In this document: positions 7,554 to 14,848 of the stretch, in pieces
Layout: every line of letters begins with the position of its first letter
Position numbering within the stretch: the stretch's first letter is position 1
Source of the DNA: Clostridia bacterium
GTDB lineage: Bacteria; Bacillota; Clostridia; Oscillospirales; CAG-382
Reading direction: 5' to 3'
Length of the DNA: 64,000 nucleotides
Assembly: GCA_017429165.1 (NCBI GenBank)
Contig: JAFRPL010000009.1
Location: 1-64,000 of the forward strand
The notes under the pieces: generated by a model
Database searches by the model: none
What the model saw: only the letters and a program-made list of their open reading frames with translations
What the model was told of the DNA's origin: nothing
Program-made: the position numbers and the translations under genes

Positions 7554-8622
7554 TTGATTTTACCTCCGCTTTCGGTATCAGCAGTCCGTTTTCCTCGCTT
7601 GCCCAGCATTGCGGGTCGTCGCCGTAAAAGTCGCCGGTATAACCCTTCGCAACGGCGGGACAGCCCCTGCAGAACTGTTTCAGCCTGCAACGCGAGCATT
7701 TGGAAAACTCATCGTAATTGCGGTACGCCTCCGCGCTTGTCACCCACACGTCTGCAAGCCGGTCTTCAAACACGTTTCCTATTCTGCTGTCCGCGACTCT
7801 GCGGCAGGCGTAGACGTCGCCGGTCGGGAGGATCGTCAGGTGGCAGTTTCCGCAGTTGCACCCGCCGTAGATCATTCCGTTGCAGGCGTACGCGGGGATC
7901 TTGAACTCGCCGGTTTCGTATTCGTAGAGCGTCCACAAGTGGTCTTTCTTGTTGAAATAGGTGTCGCACCCTTCGGCTTCGTATTCCTTGAATTTCTTAT
8001 CGCATATCTCAAGCAGATTTCTGTATTCCTGCGGCGTCATACTCGTGTCGAGCTCACCGCCGGAGGGAACGTAGCGCGAGAAAGCAAATACGTTCGCTCC
8101 CGCTTTCACGACCTCGTCGATGATGCCGGGAACTTCCATACGGTTCGTTTTGGAAACGGTGGTCATAATGACCGAACGAATCCCCGCGCGGTTGATACAT
8201 CCGATCTTTTCGAGCGTGCAGTCGAAAGATCCGAGCTTGCGGAACCAGTCGTGCGTTTCGCGCAAACCGTCAAGCGAGAGCTGATACTTCTGACAGCCGA
8301 GCGCTTTCAGTTCCAAACATACCTGATCGTTCAAGTGGAACGGGTTGCCCATGATCGTAAAGGGGATATCGTGTTTGTGGAACAGATCGAGCAGCCGCCA
8401 GAAATCCGGGTGCAGGATCGGATCGCCGCCGGTCAGATAGAAATACGGCATTCTGCCGTACACCTCGCAGAAGTCGAGGCAGTTATAGAAGGTATCCTGC
8501 ATCTGCTCCCAGCTCATCGAGTCGAGCTTCCGGCAGGGATCGCCTGAGAAGATATAGCAGTGCTTGCAGCGTTGATCACACTCATCCGTGATATGCCACT
8601 GGAAAGAAAAATACTGTTTCAT
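7534..8622 (-). CDS. Radical SAM/SPASM protein of the ACGX peptide system
   Basis: A 362-residue peptide-modifying radical SAM enzyme. Cys15, Cys19 and Cys22 (CDQRCKHC) bind the SAM cluster, and FYLTGGDPILHPDF is the SAM-contact GGE-like motif. The C-terminal SPASM region carries many Cys (CNGMIYGGCNCGNCHLTI, then CSRCRLKQFCRGCP and a final C), enough for auxiliary clusters. The ATG at 8622 is preferred over the GTG at 8631 because AAGGTGA lies just before it. It follows the Cys-repeat peptide gene after 93 bases and overlaps the MDR gene. This matches the radical SAM family named for ACGX-repeat peptides. Probable role: crosslinking or epimerising the repeat peptide. Confidence 0.88.
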   Translation of the reverse strand: MKQYFSFQWHITDECDQRCKHCYIFSGDPCRKLDSMSWEQMQDTFYNCLDFCEVYGRMPYFYLTGGDPILHPDFWRLLDLFHKHDIPFTIMGNPFHLNDQVCLELKALGCQKYQLSLDGLRETHDWFRKLGSFDCTLEKIGCINRAGIRSVIMTTVSKTNRMEVPGIIDEVVKAGANVFAFSRYVPSGGELDTSMTPQEYRNLLEICDKKFKEYEAEGCDTYFNKKDHLWTLYEYETGEFKIPAYACNGMIYGGCNCGNCHLTILPTGDVYACRRVADSRIGNVFEDRLADVWVTSAEAYRNYDEFSKCSRCRLKQFCRGCPAVAKGYTGDFYGDDPQCWASEENGLLIPKAEVKSNESHSA

Positions 8623-8669
8623 TAACGTCACCTTATATATTGATCGGAATGATCCGAGTTGATATCGAA

Positions 8670-8706
8670 GTTCCCGGCAAGAATCCTCCCACCGGGAACG
8701 GGTGGG
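8670..8706 (-). promoter_or_regulatory. Two mutually exclusive hairpins between peptide and radical SAM genes
   Basis: In the leftward transcript GTTCCCGG (8699-8692) can pair with CCGGGAAC (8677-8670), and CCCACC (8706-8701) with GGTGGG (8693-8688). The two stems share bases, so only one forms at a time. No U-run follows, so a processing or stability element, or partial attenuator, is more likely than a full terminator. Confidence 0.45.
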
Positions 8707-8715
8707 AAGAAGTTT

Positions 8716-9012
8716 TTACTTCTTGTCGCCGGCTCCGCAGGCAGAACCGCAAGCCGCCGGTTTTTCAGTCGGTTTCTCGGCAGCGCCGCAGGCGGCGGGA
8801 GCCTCGGCAGGCTTGTCAGCCGCTCCGCAGGCGGCGGGAGCTTCAGCGGGCTTATCAGCCGCACCGCAGGCAGCGGGAGTCTCGGCGGGCTTATCAGCCG
8901 CGCCGCAGGCGGCGGGAGTCTCAGCGGGCTTGTCAGCCGCACCGCAAGCGGCGGCGGGAGCCTTCTGTTCCTCTTCTTTCTTACCCCATCCGAACAGATT
9001 GGAAAGTGCCAT
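8716..9012 (-). CDS. Cys-repeat peptide, ACGX type (RiPP precursor candidate)
   Basis: A 98-residue peptide. Residues 1-18 (MALSNLFGWGKKEEEQKA) form a leader-like head. The rest is a tandem series of a 13-residue unit AACGAADKPAE(T/A)P, five copies with slight changes, ending in a compact ACGSACGAGDKK tail; seven Cys in all, each inside ACG. The ATG at 9012 has a strong AAGGAGG site. It carries no signal peptide or double-glycine cleavage site, and no exporter or protease gene is nearby. Classic ACGX peptides have close-packed ACGX repeats; here the motif is spread out with charged, Pro-rich spacers. It is followed by the matching radical SAM gene. Function unknown. Confidence 0.88.
   Translation of the reverse strand: MALSNLFGWGKKEEEQKAPAAACGAADKPAETPAACGAADKPAETPAACGAADKPAEAPAACGAADKPAEAPAACGAAEKPTEKPAACGSACGAGDKK
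8742..8958 (-). repeat. 39-bp tandem repeat inside the Cys-repeat peptide gene
   Basis: The plus-strand marker CCGCA recurs at 8747, 8786, 8825, 8864, 8903 and 8942, exactly 39 bases apart, giving about five and a half units that keep frame and encode the 13-residue repeat. Units differ by a few bases. Copy number may vary between strains by slippage or recombination. Confidence 0.9.
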
Positions 9013-9063
9013 TGTGATATCCTCCTTAAATAACGTCAGAGCCTTTTTGTCTCTGCAATTCCA

Positions 9064-9091
9064 ATTATACGGATGATTTTCGTTTACACAA
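9064..9091 (-). promoter_or_regulatory. Leftward promoter of the peptide operon
   Basis: On the minus strand TTGTGT (9091-9086) and TATAAT (9069-9064) are 16 bases apart. A start near 9057 would give a leader of about 45 bases to the ATG at 9012. The direct repeats lie immediately upstream of the -35 box. Confidence 0.6.
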
Positions 9092-9092
9092 G

Positions 9093-9131
9093 TACGCACT
9101 TTTTTGTAAGTATATACGCACTTTTTTGTAA
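9093..9131. promoter_or_regulatory. Perfect 17-bp direct repeat upstream of the peptide promoter
   Basis: TACGCACTTTTTTGTAA occurs at 9093-9109 and again at 9115-9131, 22 bases apart start to start, about two helical turns. The position directly upstream of the leftward -35 box is typical for an activator site. The adjacent HxlR-type regulator is the obvious candidate binder (inference). Confidence 0.7.
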
Positions 9132-9185
9132 CCGCCTTTTTCGTGGACGTTTTGCAACTTTTTCACGTCTTTTTTGTGATACCTC

Positions 9186-9225
9186 TTGAAAAACGAAGCG
9201 TGTTACAGTATAATATAAGTGTAAC
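9186..9225 (+). promoter_or_regulatory. Promoter and dyad of the HxlR-type gene
   Basis: TTGAAA (9186-9191) and TATAAT (9209-9214) are separated by 17 bases. GTTAC at 9202-9206 and GTAAC at 9221-9225 form a dyad around the -10 box, well placed for autorepression. Confidence 0.7.
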
Positions 9226-9253
9226 GTTCAAAAAGAAAGTATTGGGGGTCCTT

Positions 9254-9583
9254 ATGAAAACAAAAGAAGAATTACCGGATTGCCCGGTTGCGACGACCGT
9301 CGCTCTCATAGGCAACAAGTGGAAACTGCTCATCATCCGCAACCTGCTCGTCCGTCCGTGGAGGTTCAACGAATTACATAAGAGTCTCGACGGGATCAGC
9401 CAGAAGGTGCTGACCGAAAGCCTGCGGCAGATGGAAGCGGACGGCATCATCACCCGCACCGTTTATCCCGAAGTCCCGCCCCGCGTGGAATACGCGCTAT
9501 CCGAGCTCGGCGAGAGCATGCGCCCGATCCTCGATTCAATGCAGGCGTGGGGGAACAACTACAAAGCGACCCTGAACAACTGA
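9254..9583 (+). CDS. HxlR family winged-helix regulator
   Basis: A 109-residue dimeric-type regulator. Cys10 (ELPDCPVATTVALIG) is the position conserved in redox- or electrophile-sensing HxlR proteins such as YodB/HypR. The recognition region is FNELHKSLDGISQKVLTESLRQME, followed by the beta-wing GIITRTVYPEVPPRVEYALSELG. ATG at 9254 follows GGGGG; an earlier in-frame TTG at 9143 lies upstream of the promoter. It is divergent from the peptide/radical SAM/MDR operon. HxlR regulators often control neighbouring quinone reductases, so control of that operon through the 9093-9131 repeats is a reasonable inference. Confidence 0.88.
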   Translation: MKTKEELPDCPVATTVALIGNKWKLLIIRNLLVRPWRFNELHKSLDGISQKVLTESLRQMEADGIITRTVYPEVPPRVEYALSELGESMRPILDSMQAWGNNYKATLNN

Positions 9584-9594
9584 ATAGCATAAAG

Positions 9595-9630
9595 AGCGGC
9601 AGAGACAGATCGTACTCCGCCGCTTCTTTT
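9595..9630 (+). terminator. Terminator after HxlR-type gene
   Basis: AGCGGCAGAG (9595-9604) pairs with CTCCGCCGCT (9615-9624) with one mismatch, followed by TCTTTTT. Confidence 0.7.
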
Positions 9631-9836
9631 TCGGGATCGCAAGCCGGACAGCATAGCGCGTTTCATCGAGTACACAGAAAATTTACAGTTTTTGATTTGA
9701 ATTGTCGCTATATACCGACAATTGACCGGAAGACGAAAATTTGTTCGTTTTTCCTATTGCAAAATACGAAAAGCCGTGCTATAATACCCACACAACTGAA
9801 TAATGATCTTTGTAACGCGTAAGCGGAGCAGCATTG

Positions 9837-9979
9837 AGTTGCACGTCAGCCGCAAGGCTGAGAGTATCAGGCGTTTGTTCTGATTAGACTACCCAGGCAC
9901 CGTATGAAGAATGAAACAGAGTAATCTGTTTTATTGTCATGCGGTGTTTTTTGTTTCCGCATACGCGCTTCATACGGTG
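9837..9979 (+). ncRNA. Candidate structured RNA at left end of mobilizable element
   Basis: No gene is convincing between 9584 and 10498. Within it, TCAGCC-GCAA-GGCTGA (9846-9861) and AAACAGA-GTAA-TCTGTTT (9914-9931) are stems capped by GNRA tetraloops. ATCAG/CTGAT (9866-9870/9880-9884) and ATGCGG/CCGCAT (9939-9944/9957-9962) are further stems. A perfect 12-base pairing CACCGTATGAAG/CTTCATACGGTG (9898-9909/9968-9979) closes the last two hairpins into a three-way junction. I cannot assign it to a named RNA class. It could instead be an origin of transfer or recombinase end. Confidence 0.45.
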
Positions 9980-9986
9980 TTACGAG

Positions 9987-10018
9987 TCCCTTCCGGCTTA
10001 CGCTTGGAAGGGATTTTT
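9987..10018 (+). terminator. Terminator after structured region
   Basis: TCCCTTCC (9987-9994) pairs with GGAAGGGA (10006-10013) over an 11-base loop, then TTTTTG. It closes the candidate RNA before the replication/mobilization genes. Confidence 0.7.
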
Positions 10019-10498
10019 GTTTGTCCGAAATTTTTTTCGGAAAGCAGGAACAATTCGCCTTTCTCGCCTTGTTCTTATGACGGCGGGATAGAAAAATCAA
10101 AGTTCTTTCATTCAGAGGGTTTAAAAACGAGGGGGTGTTTTTGTATATGGTGAAGGATATCCGATCCTGCAGAAAAAACTGAATACTTTTTTCGACACAT
10201 GGGTGTATTTTGACACCCCGTTGTCCTAAGAAGATGGAGGGCATTCGCTCTCTGCGATCCTTGACAACTGAATAGCCGTCCGAACGGGATATGACTGCGC
10301 GATGATACGAGCGCGGCGACGTTGCGGGGAGAACCTCCGGGGCAGGCATACAAACAAAACAATTGGGTAAAGCGGCAAATCCCGTTATTTGATAACTGGA
10401 CCCACTTTTATCTTTTTCATATACGAATACTGCGCCCACCTATGTGACCGGCTTTTACATACGGAGCGATCCGTAAATATTTTAAAGGAGGATTTGTC
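10019..10498. other. Non-coding leader of the mobilizable element
   Basis: About 480 bases without a convincing gene. A hairpin GGGTGT/ACACCC lies at 10201-10218, and GC-rich dyads around 10310-10350. The motif ACAACTGAATA occurs at about 9792 and again near 10264. Origin-of-transfer or replication functions would fit the genes that follow, but no nic site is recognisable. Confidence 0.35.
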
Positions 10499-10735
10499 AT
10501 GAGAACAAATTCCAAAAACGGGCTGAACAAGCCCAACGACGTCATTGTTTTTGACATCCCGGAAGCGCCGGTCACAGACAGAGGAAGGGCGAAGAAGCTT
10601 CGGTATCTGAAACGTGCAAAAGGCGTGAAACACGTCGGCTCGGTACCGTCCTATTGGGACGGCGGCAAACTCGTCATTCGGAGAGACGAGTTGATGAAGT
10701 GTCTCTTCGGATCCGACGAGGAGGTGAGTCAATGA
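10499..10735 (+). CDS. Small mobile-element protein (possible DNA-binding)
   Basis: A 78-residue basic protein (NSKNGLNKPNDVIVFD, RGRAKKLRYLKRAKGVKHVG, YWDGGKLVIRRDELMKCL). The C-terminal half resembles the helix-turn-helix 'winged' excisionase-like proteins with a W-x-x-G-K-L strand, but I do not recognise it firmly. It has a strong AAAGGAGG site and its TGA overlaps the ATG of the RepA-like gene. As first gene of the element operon it may regulate or aid replication (inference). Confidence 0.6.
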   Translation: MRTNSKNGLNKPNDVIVFDIPEAPVTDRGRAKKLRYLKRAKGVKHVGSVPSYWDGGKLVIRRDELMKCLFGSDEEVSQ

Positions 10736-11937
10736 ACGGGCTGAACGGAACGGACGCGTTCGATCCGCGCATCGCATGGCGTGAGGGGTTCGAGAGTATC
10801 GACGCCGCGACGCTGCTGGACAAGCCCCTGCCGAAAAGCATATTTCTTGTGGACGGGCTGATCCCGCAGGGCGTGCATCTGATCTCCGGCTCAGCCAAGA
10901 TCGGCAAAAGCTGGCTGATGCTCGACCTTGCGCTCAAGCTCGCGGCGGGTGAACCGTTCTGGGGTATGGAGACGGTAAAGTGCGGCGTGCTTTATCTCAG
11001 TCTTGAGGACACGCTGGCGCGCATCCAGAGCCGCCTGATGAAGCTCACCGACGAGGCTCCGTCCAACCTGCGTTTCGCGGTGACGGCGGGAACGATCGGC
11101 AACGGGCTGGACACCGAGATCGGCAGTTACCTGCACACCTATCCGGACACCAAACTGATCATCATCGACACGCTGCAGAAGATCCGTTCGCAGAAGAACA
11201 ACGCTTCGGGCGGAATGTACGCAAGCGACTACGACGACATCTCCGCCTTGAAGCAGATCTCCGCCGCGCGCGACGTTTCCTTCCTGCTCGTCCACCATCT
11301 GAGGAAGCAGAAGGACAGCGACGTGTTCAATCAGGTCTCCGGGTCGTCCGGAATCACCGGCGCAGTGGACACCTCGTTCGTGCTCATGAAGGACAAGCGC
11401 GAGTCGGAGATGGGCATCCTCGTCGCCACCGGGCGCGATATCGAAATGCAGCAGATCGTCCTGCGGTTTGAGAACCTGCGGTGGGTGTTCGTCGAGCGCA
11501 ACGACAGCTCGGAAATGATGCGGGAGAAAGCGCCGCCGTTTCTGAACGACCTTGTAAAGTTCATGCGGGACAAAACCGAATGGACAGGTACGGCGACCGA
11601 ACTGATCCGTGCGACGGGAGATCCGATCATGTCGCCGGTAGCGGTGAAGAACGCCATCGTGGAGTATTACCACGACATTCTGAAGCCTGCCGGGATCGAG
11701 TTCGAGACACACAGAAAGAACAGCGCGCGGCTCATCACGCTTCGCAAAAGTGACGCGAGTGACGCCGGTGACGACCAAAACGGGATGCGCCCCGATAAAG
11801 CCGTCACGCCTGTCACCATCGTCACCGAGGACCCCACGGACTCTCGCGGGAGCGGTTTAACAAGCACTGGATTTGTGTGCACAAATCCGCTTGTCAGGGA
11901 GATCCCTGAGACCCCGGGAGGTGACGAGAATGGCTGA
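10732..11937 (+). CDS. RepA-like AAA/RecA-fold replicative helicase
   Basis: A 401-residue protein of the RSF1010 RepA/DnaB-like RecA-fold ATPase type. Walker A is GSAKIGKS at 53-60, Walker B LIIIDTLQK with Asp at about 146, and VHHLRK with the sensor His at about 203. The C-terminal third (from about 260) looks like a winged-helix DNA-binding part plus a low-complexity tail. It probably unwinds the element DNA for replication. Its start lies in the ATGA overlap with the small gene; its end overlaps mobC by eight bases. Confidence 0.82.
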   Translation: MNGLNGTDAFDPRIAWREGFESIDAATLLDKPLPKSIFLVDGLIPQGVHLISGSAKIGKSWLMLDLALKLAAGEPFWGMETVKCGVLYLSLEDTLARIQSRLMKLTDEAPSNLRFAVTAGTIGNGLDTEIGSYLHTYPDTKLIIIDTLQKIRSQKNNASGGMYASDYDDISALKQISAARDVSFLLVHHLRKQKDSDVFNQVSGSSGITGAVDTSFVLMKDKRESEMGILVATGRDIEMQQIVLRFENLRWVFVERNDSSEMMREKAPPFLNDLVKFMRDKTEWTGTATELIRATGDPIMSPVAVKNAIVEYYHDILKPAGIEFETHRKNSARLITLRKSDASDAGDDQNGMRPDKAVTPVTIVTEDPTDSRGSGLTSTGFVCTNPLVREIPETPGGDENG

Positions 11938-12256
11938 CGCGAAGAAAACCGAGAACGTCCATTTGCGGCTGACGCCGGATGAATTCGCTCTGCTCAAAGA
12001 GCAGTCCGAGCGCACTGGCAGGAGTATGAGCGACCTCATCCGCGCCGCGTGGAAGAGGATGAAGATCGTCGAACTGCCTCCTGCAGACTTCTCCGAAACG
12101 GTCGTTCAGCTCCGTCGGATCGGCAGTGATCTGGGTCAGCTCAACCGCGCCGCGAACGCCGGAGAGATCAATATCCCGGAGATCAAAAGCGTACTCAGCG
12201 AGATTGCTTCCATTGATAAGCGGCTCACGAAGATCCTTTCGGGAGGTGGTCTGTAA
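11930..12256 (+). CDS. mobC: MobC-like relaxosome accessory protein
   Basis: A 108-residue protein with an N-terminal ribbon-helix-helix-like section (VHLRLTPDEFALLKEQSERT, MSDLIRAAWKRM) and the MobC signature IGSDLGQLNRAANAGE at about 66-81. MobC proteins melt oriT DNA to help the relaxase. The start at 11930 has GGAGGTGA upstream; its TAA overlaps the relaxase ATG by one base. Confidence 0.85.
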   Translation: MADAKKTENVHLRLTPDEFALLKEQSERTGRSMSDLIRAAWKRMKIVELPPADFSETVVQLRRIGSDLGQLNRAANAGEINIPEIKSVLSEIASIDKRLTKILSGGGL

Positions 12257-13623
12257 TGGCTGTAACGAAGATCTGGCCGGTGCGGGACCGCTTCGACAAA
12301 GTGCTCGACTACGCCGCCAATGCGAAAAAGACCGACGCGGATATTGAAAAATATCATGCGCTCGACGGGGTGATCGACTACGCGGCGGACGGCGACAAAA
12401 CCGAAAAATGTTTCTACGTCAGCGGCGTGAACTGTCTGCCGGAGAACGCAAAGGAAGCCTTCGCCACCACGCAGAAGCGATACGGCAAGACGACCGGGAA
12501 AGTCGCCTACCACATGTATCAGTCCTTTGCCGAGGGCGAAGTCGACGCGCAGACCGCCCACGATATCGGCGTGAAGCTGGCTGAGGAAGTGTTCGGCGAC
12601 CGCTTCGAGGCGCTCGTCGCCACCCATCTGAACACGGATCACTTTCACAATCACATCGTCATCAACGCCGTGTCGTGGAAGGACGGGCTGAAGTACAACG
12701 ACTGCAAAGAGAGTTACGCGAGGATCCGCGAGGTCTCCGACCGGCTCTGCCGCGAGTACGGACTTTCGGTAGTCGAGCATCCGCAGGGCAAGGGCATGAG
12801 CTACGGCGAGTGGAAGAGCGAGCAGGAGGGCGTTCCCACGCTCCGAAGCAGCATCCGCGCGGCGATCGATCTTGCGGTCAAGTGCTCCGTCACAAGACAG
12901 CAGTTCGTGAACGCTATGGTCGATATGGGCTTCATCATTGACAAGAGCGGCAAGCACGCGAAGATCAGACACGCCGGCACCGAACGCTTCGTCCGCTTCA
13001 AATCGCTGGGCGAGGGATATTCCATCGAGGATATCGTCCGGCGCGTGTACGCCAACAACGGACGCGCAAGGTTGGAGCTCCCCGAGCAGGACGATCCGAA
13101 AAACGTGTTCGAGGGCGAGGAGGAGCCGGTCCGCATCATGACCTATATCCCGCTTTTCCGCTCCTACGACCGTGCGATGAAGATTGCCAAGGAGCGCCCC
13201 TATCAGAATTTCCGGGTCTACTATCTCGTCCGCCAGGATTTCAGCGCCAAGCGGCTGTACGAGGACACGCTCGATCTGCTTGTCGACCACGATCTGAAGA
13301 CAGCAGAAGACGTCATCAACTACAAGCAGGAGGCGATGGATCAGATCGACGAAAATATGCGGCTGAGAAACGAAATGCGCAGCTATCTGAAACGGGCTGA
13401 GGCGGCGCACGATCTCATCGAAGCGGACAAGGCTCGGTTCAATATCGGCATTTATTCCATGCGGCTCGCAAAACTCCGGCGCGAGGTCACGACCTGCGAC
13501 GAAGTGCTGGAGAGGAGCCGTCACGTTCGAGACAATCTTAAGCGCATCGAGGATAACGATTTCCGCGGGGAGCATATCACCCGCAAAGCGAAAAACAAGG
13601 ATAAGGAGAGTAAAAACAGATGA
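12256..13623 (+). CDS. MobA/VirD2-type relaxase
   Basis: A 455-residue conjugative relaxase that nicks oriT and pilots the strand. The metal-binding histidine triad is seen at 129-133 (TDHFHNHIVIN) with His124 before it. Candidate catalytic Tyr residues lie in the N-terminal part (Tyr19, Tyr34). The C-terminal third is charged and helical. The element has no visible type IV secretion genes, so it would be mobilizable rather than self-transmissible. It is flanked by one- and four-base overlaps with mobC and the ParB-like gene. Confidence 0.9.
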   Translation: MAVTKIWPVRDRFDKVLDYAANAKKTDADIEKYHALDGVIDYAADGDKTEKCFYVSGVNCLPENAKEAFATTQKRYGKTTGKVAYHMYQSFAEGEVDAQTAHDIGVKLAEEVFGDRFEALVATHLNTDHFHNHIVINAVSWKDGLKYNDCKESYARIREVSDRLCREYGLSVVEHPQGKGMSYGEWKSEQEGVPTLRSSIRAAIDLAVKCSVTRQQFVNAMVDMGFIIDKSGKHAKIRHAGTERFVRFKSLGEGYSIEDIVRRVYANNGRARLELPEQDDPKNVFEGEEEPVRIMTYIPLFRSYDRAMKIAKERPYQNFRVYYLVRQDFSAKRLYEDTLDLLVDHDLKTAEDVINYKQEAMDQIDENMRLRNEMRSYLKRAEAAHDLIEADKARFNIGIYSMRLAKLRREVTTCDEVLERSRHVRDNLKRIEDNDFRGEHITRKAKNKDKESKNR

Positions 13624-14570
13624 GCAAAGTAAAAAAGATCGATCTCGGGATGACGGCTTACGACGAGCTGTTCATGACCGACGAGGAGCGCAAGGAAAAC
13701 AGACTGCCGAAGATCTACGACGTTCCGCTGTCGGAGATTGACGATTTCCCGGAGCATCCCTACCGGGTGCTGGACGACGAAGATATGGAGGCGCTTATGG
13801 AGAGCATCAAGGAGCGCGGCGTGATCACGCCGGCGCTGGTCAGAAAGAAGGACGACGGACGGTATGAAATGATCTCGGGGCACCGCCGCAAGCGCGCCTG
13901 CGAGCGGCTGGGGCTTCTGTCCATGCGGTGCGAGTTGAAGGATATCAGCCGTGACGAAGCGATCATCCTGATGGTGGACAGCAACAGTCAGCGTTCGGAG
14001 ATCGCGCCCTGCGATAAGGGTCGGGCGTATCAGATGAAGCTCGAAGCGATCAAGCGTCAAGGCGAACGGACAGATTTAACTTCTACCCCAGTGGGGGAGA
14101 AGTTGAAGGGCAAGGAAGCAACGTCTGTTTCAAAGCTCGAAAACGACTCCGGCGACAGTGCGACCCAAATTCAGCGCTATATCCGCCTCACCAACCTCGT
14201 CCCCGAGCTTCAGGATTTCGTAGATAACGGAAAGATCAAGATGCGCCCGGCGGTGGAGCTGTCCTATCTCGACGAGGAAGCCCAGCGGGACGTGGTGGAT
14301 CTCATCGACGAGACCGAGGCGTTCCCGTCCCACGACCAGGCGATCCGGATGCGCAAAGCCTTTGACGAGGGCAAGCTTGACTACAACGCCGTGGATAAGA
14401 TCATGAAAGAGGAAAAGCCGAATCAGAAGCCGTCCTACAAGCTGAAATACGAGGATATCAAGGCGTATTTCAAGCCCGGCGCCGACTTCGAGGTGGTGCT
14501 TCGCGATATCCTCAAAGGGCTGGAGCTTCTCAAAAAGCAGCGCGCCCGCGAGAACCGGGAGGCGCGCTGA
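13620..14570 (+). CDS. ParB/RepB/Spo0J-like protein
   Basis: A 316-residue protein with a ParB N-terminal domain at about 34-125 (VPLSEIDDFPEHPYRV, MESIKERGVITPALVRKK, MISGHRRKRACERLG). A central part with a helix-turn-helix spans about 150-215 (ATSVSKLENDSGDSATQIQRYIRLT). No ParA partner is present. On elements of this kind such orphan ParB-like proteins may regulate copy number or maintenance (inference). It is coupled to both neighbours by overlapping stop/start codons. Confidence 0.85.
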   Translation: MSKVKKIDLGMTAYDELFMTDEERKENRLPKIYDVPLSEIDDFPEHPYRVLDDEDMEALMESIKERGVITPALVRKKDDGRYEMISGHRRKRACERLGLLSMRCELKDISRDEAIILMVDSNSQRSEIAPCDKGRAYQMKLEAIKRQGERTDLTSTPVGEKLKGKEATSVSKLENDSGDSATQIQRYIRLTNLVPELQDFVDNGKIKMRPAVELSYLDEEAQRDVVDLIDETEAFPSHDQAIRMRKAFDEGKLDYNAVDKIMKEEKPNQKPSYKLKYEDIKAYFKPGADFEVVLRDILKGLELLKKQRARENREAR

Positions 14571-14848
14571 TGGCAAAGAAGAAAAAGGACCCGACGCCCG
14601 AGGAGGAGCGCCCGTCCGTGCATGAGATGCTCGGCAGGGCGGGCGGACACCGCGAATACAAGATCGGCGGCGTCACCTACGTTGTGGACGGCAGGTACGC
14701 CGATCCGAAAAACGACGGCACGGACAAGACGTTCGGAGACCGTATCGAAGACTTTATAGGCAGTGAATTCGCAGAATTGACAGACACCGAAGAAGAGCCT
14801 AATATTATATCGAAGAATGCGCACAGGGCTGCCGGAAAGGAGCGTTAA
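14570..14848 (+). CDS. TnpW-like small element protein
   Basis: A 92-residue protein with a middle EYKIGGVTYVVDGRYAD then DKTFGDRIEDFIGSEF. This recalls the short TnpW-type proteins beside TnpX recombinases, where a conserved IGxTTYxV strand precedes a DKI helix. The identity is tentative. It overlaps both ParB-like and recombinase genes by one base, so expression is probably coupled to the recombinase. Confidence 0.5.
   Translation: MAKKKKDPTPEEERPSVHEMLGRAGGHREYKIGGVTYVVDGRYADPKNDGTDKTFGDRIEDFIGSEFAELTDTEEEPNIISKNAHRAAGKER

Noticed and set aside
8742..8958. Possible CRISPR array
   Set aside because: The 39-bp repeats have no spacers; they are contiguous codons for a 13-residue unit.
8640..9076. 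Long plus-strand frames opposite the Cys-repeat peptide gene
   Set aside because: The 39-bp repeat keeps several frames open; the Arg- or Gly-rich products have no ribosome site or family signal.
9911..10153. 80-residue open frame within the structured leader
   Set aside because: It spans the GNRA hairpin, the terminator and a T-rich tract, has no ribosome site and a random-looking composition.
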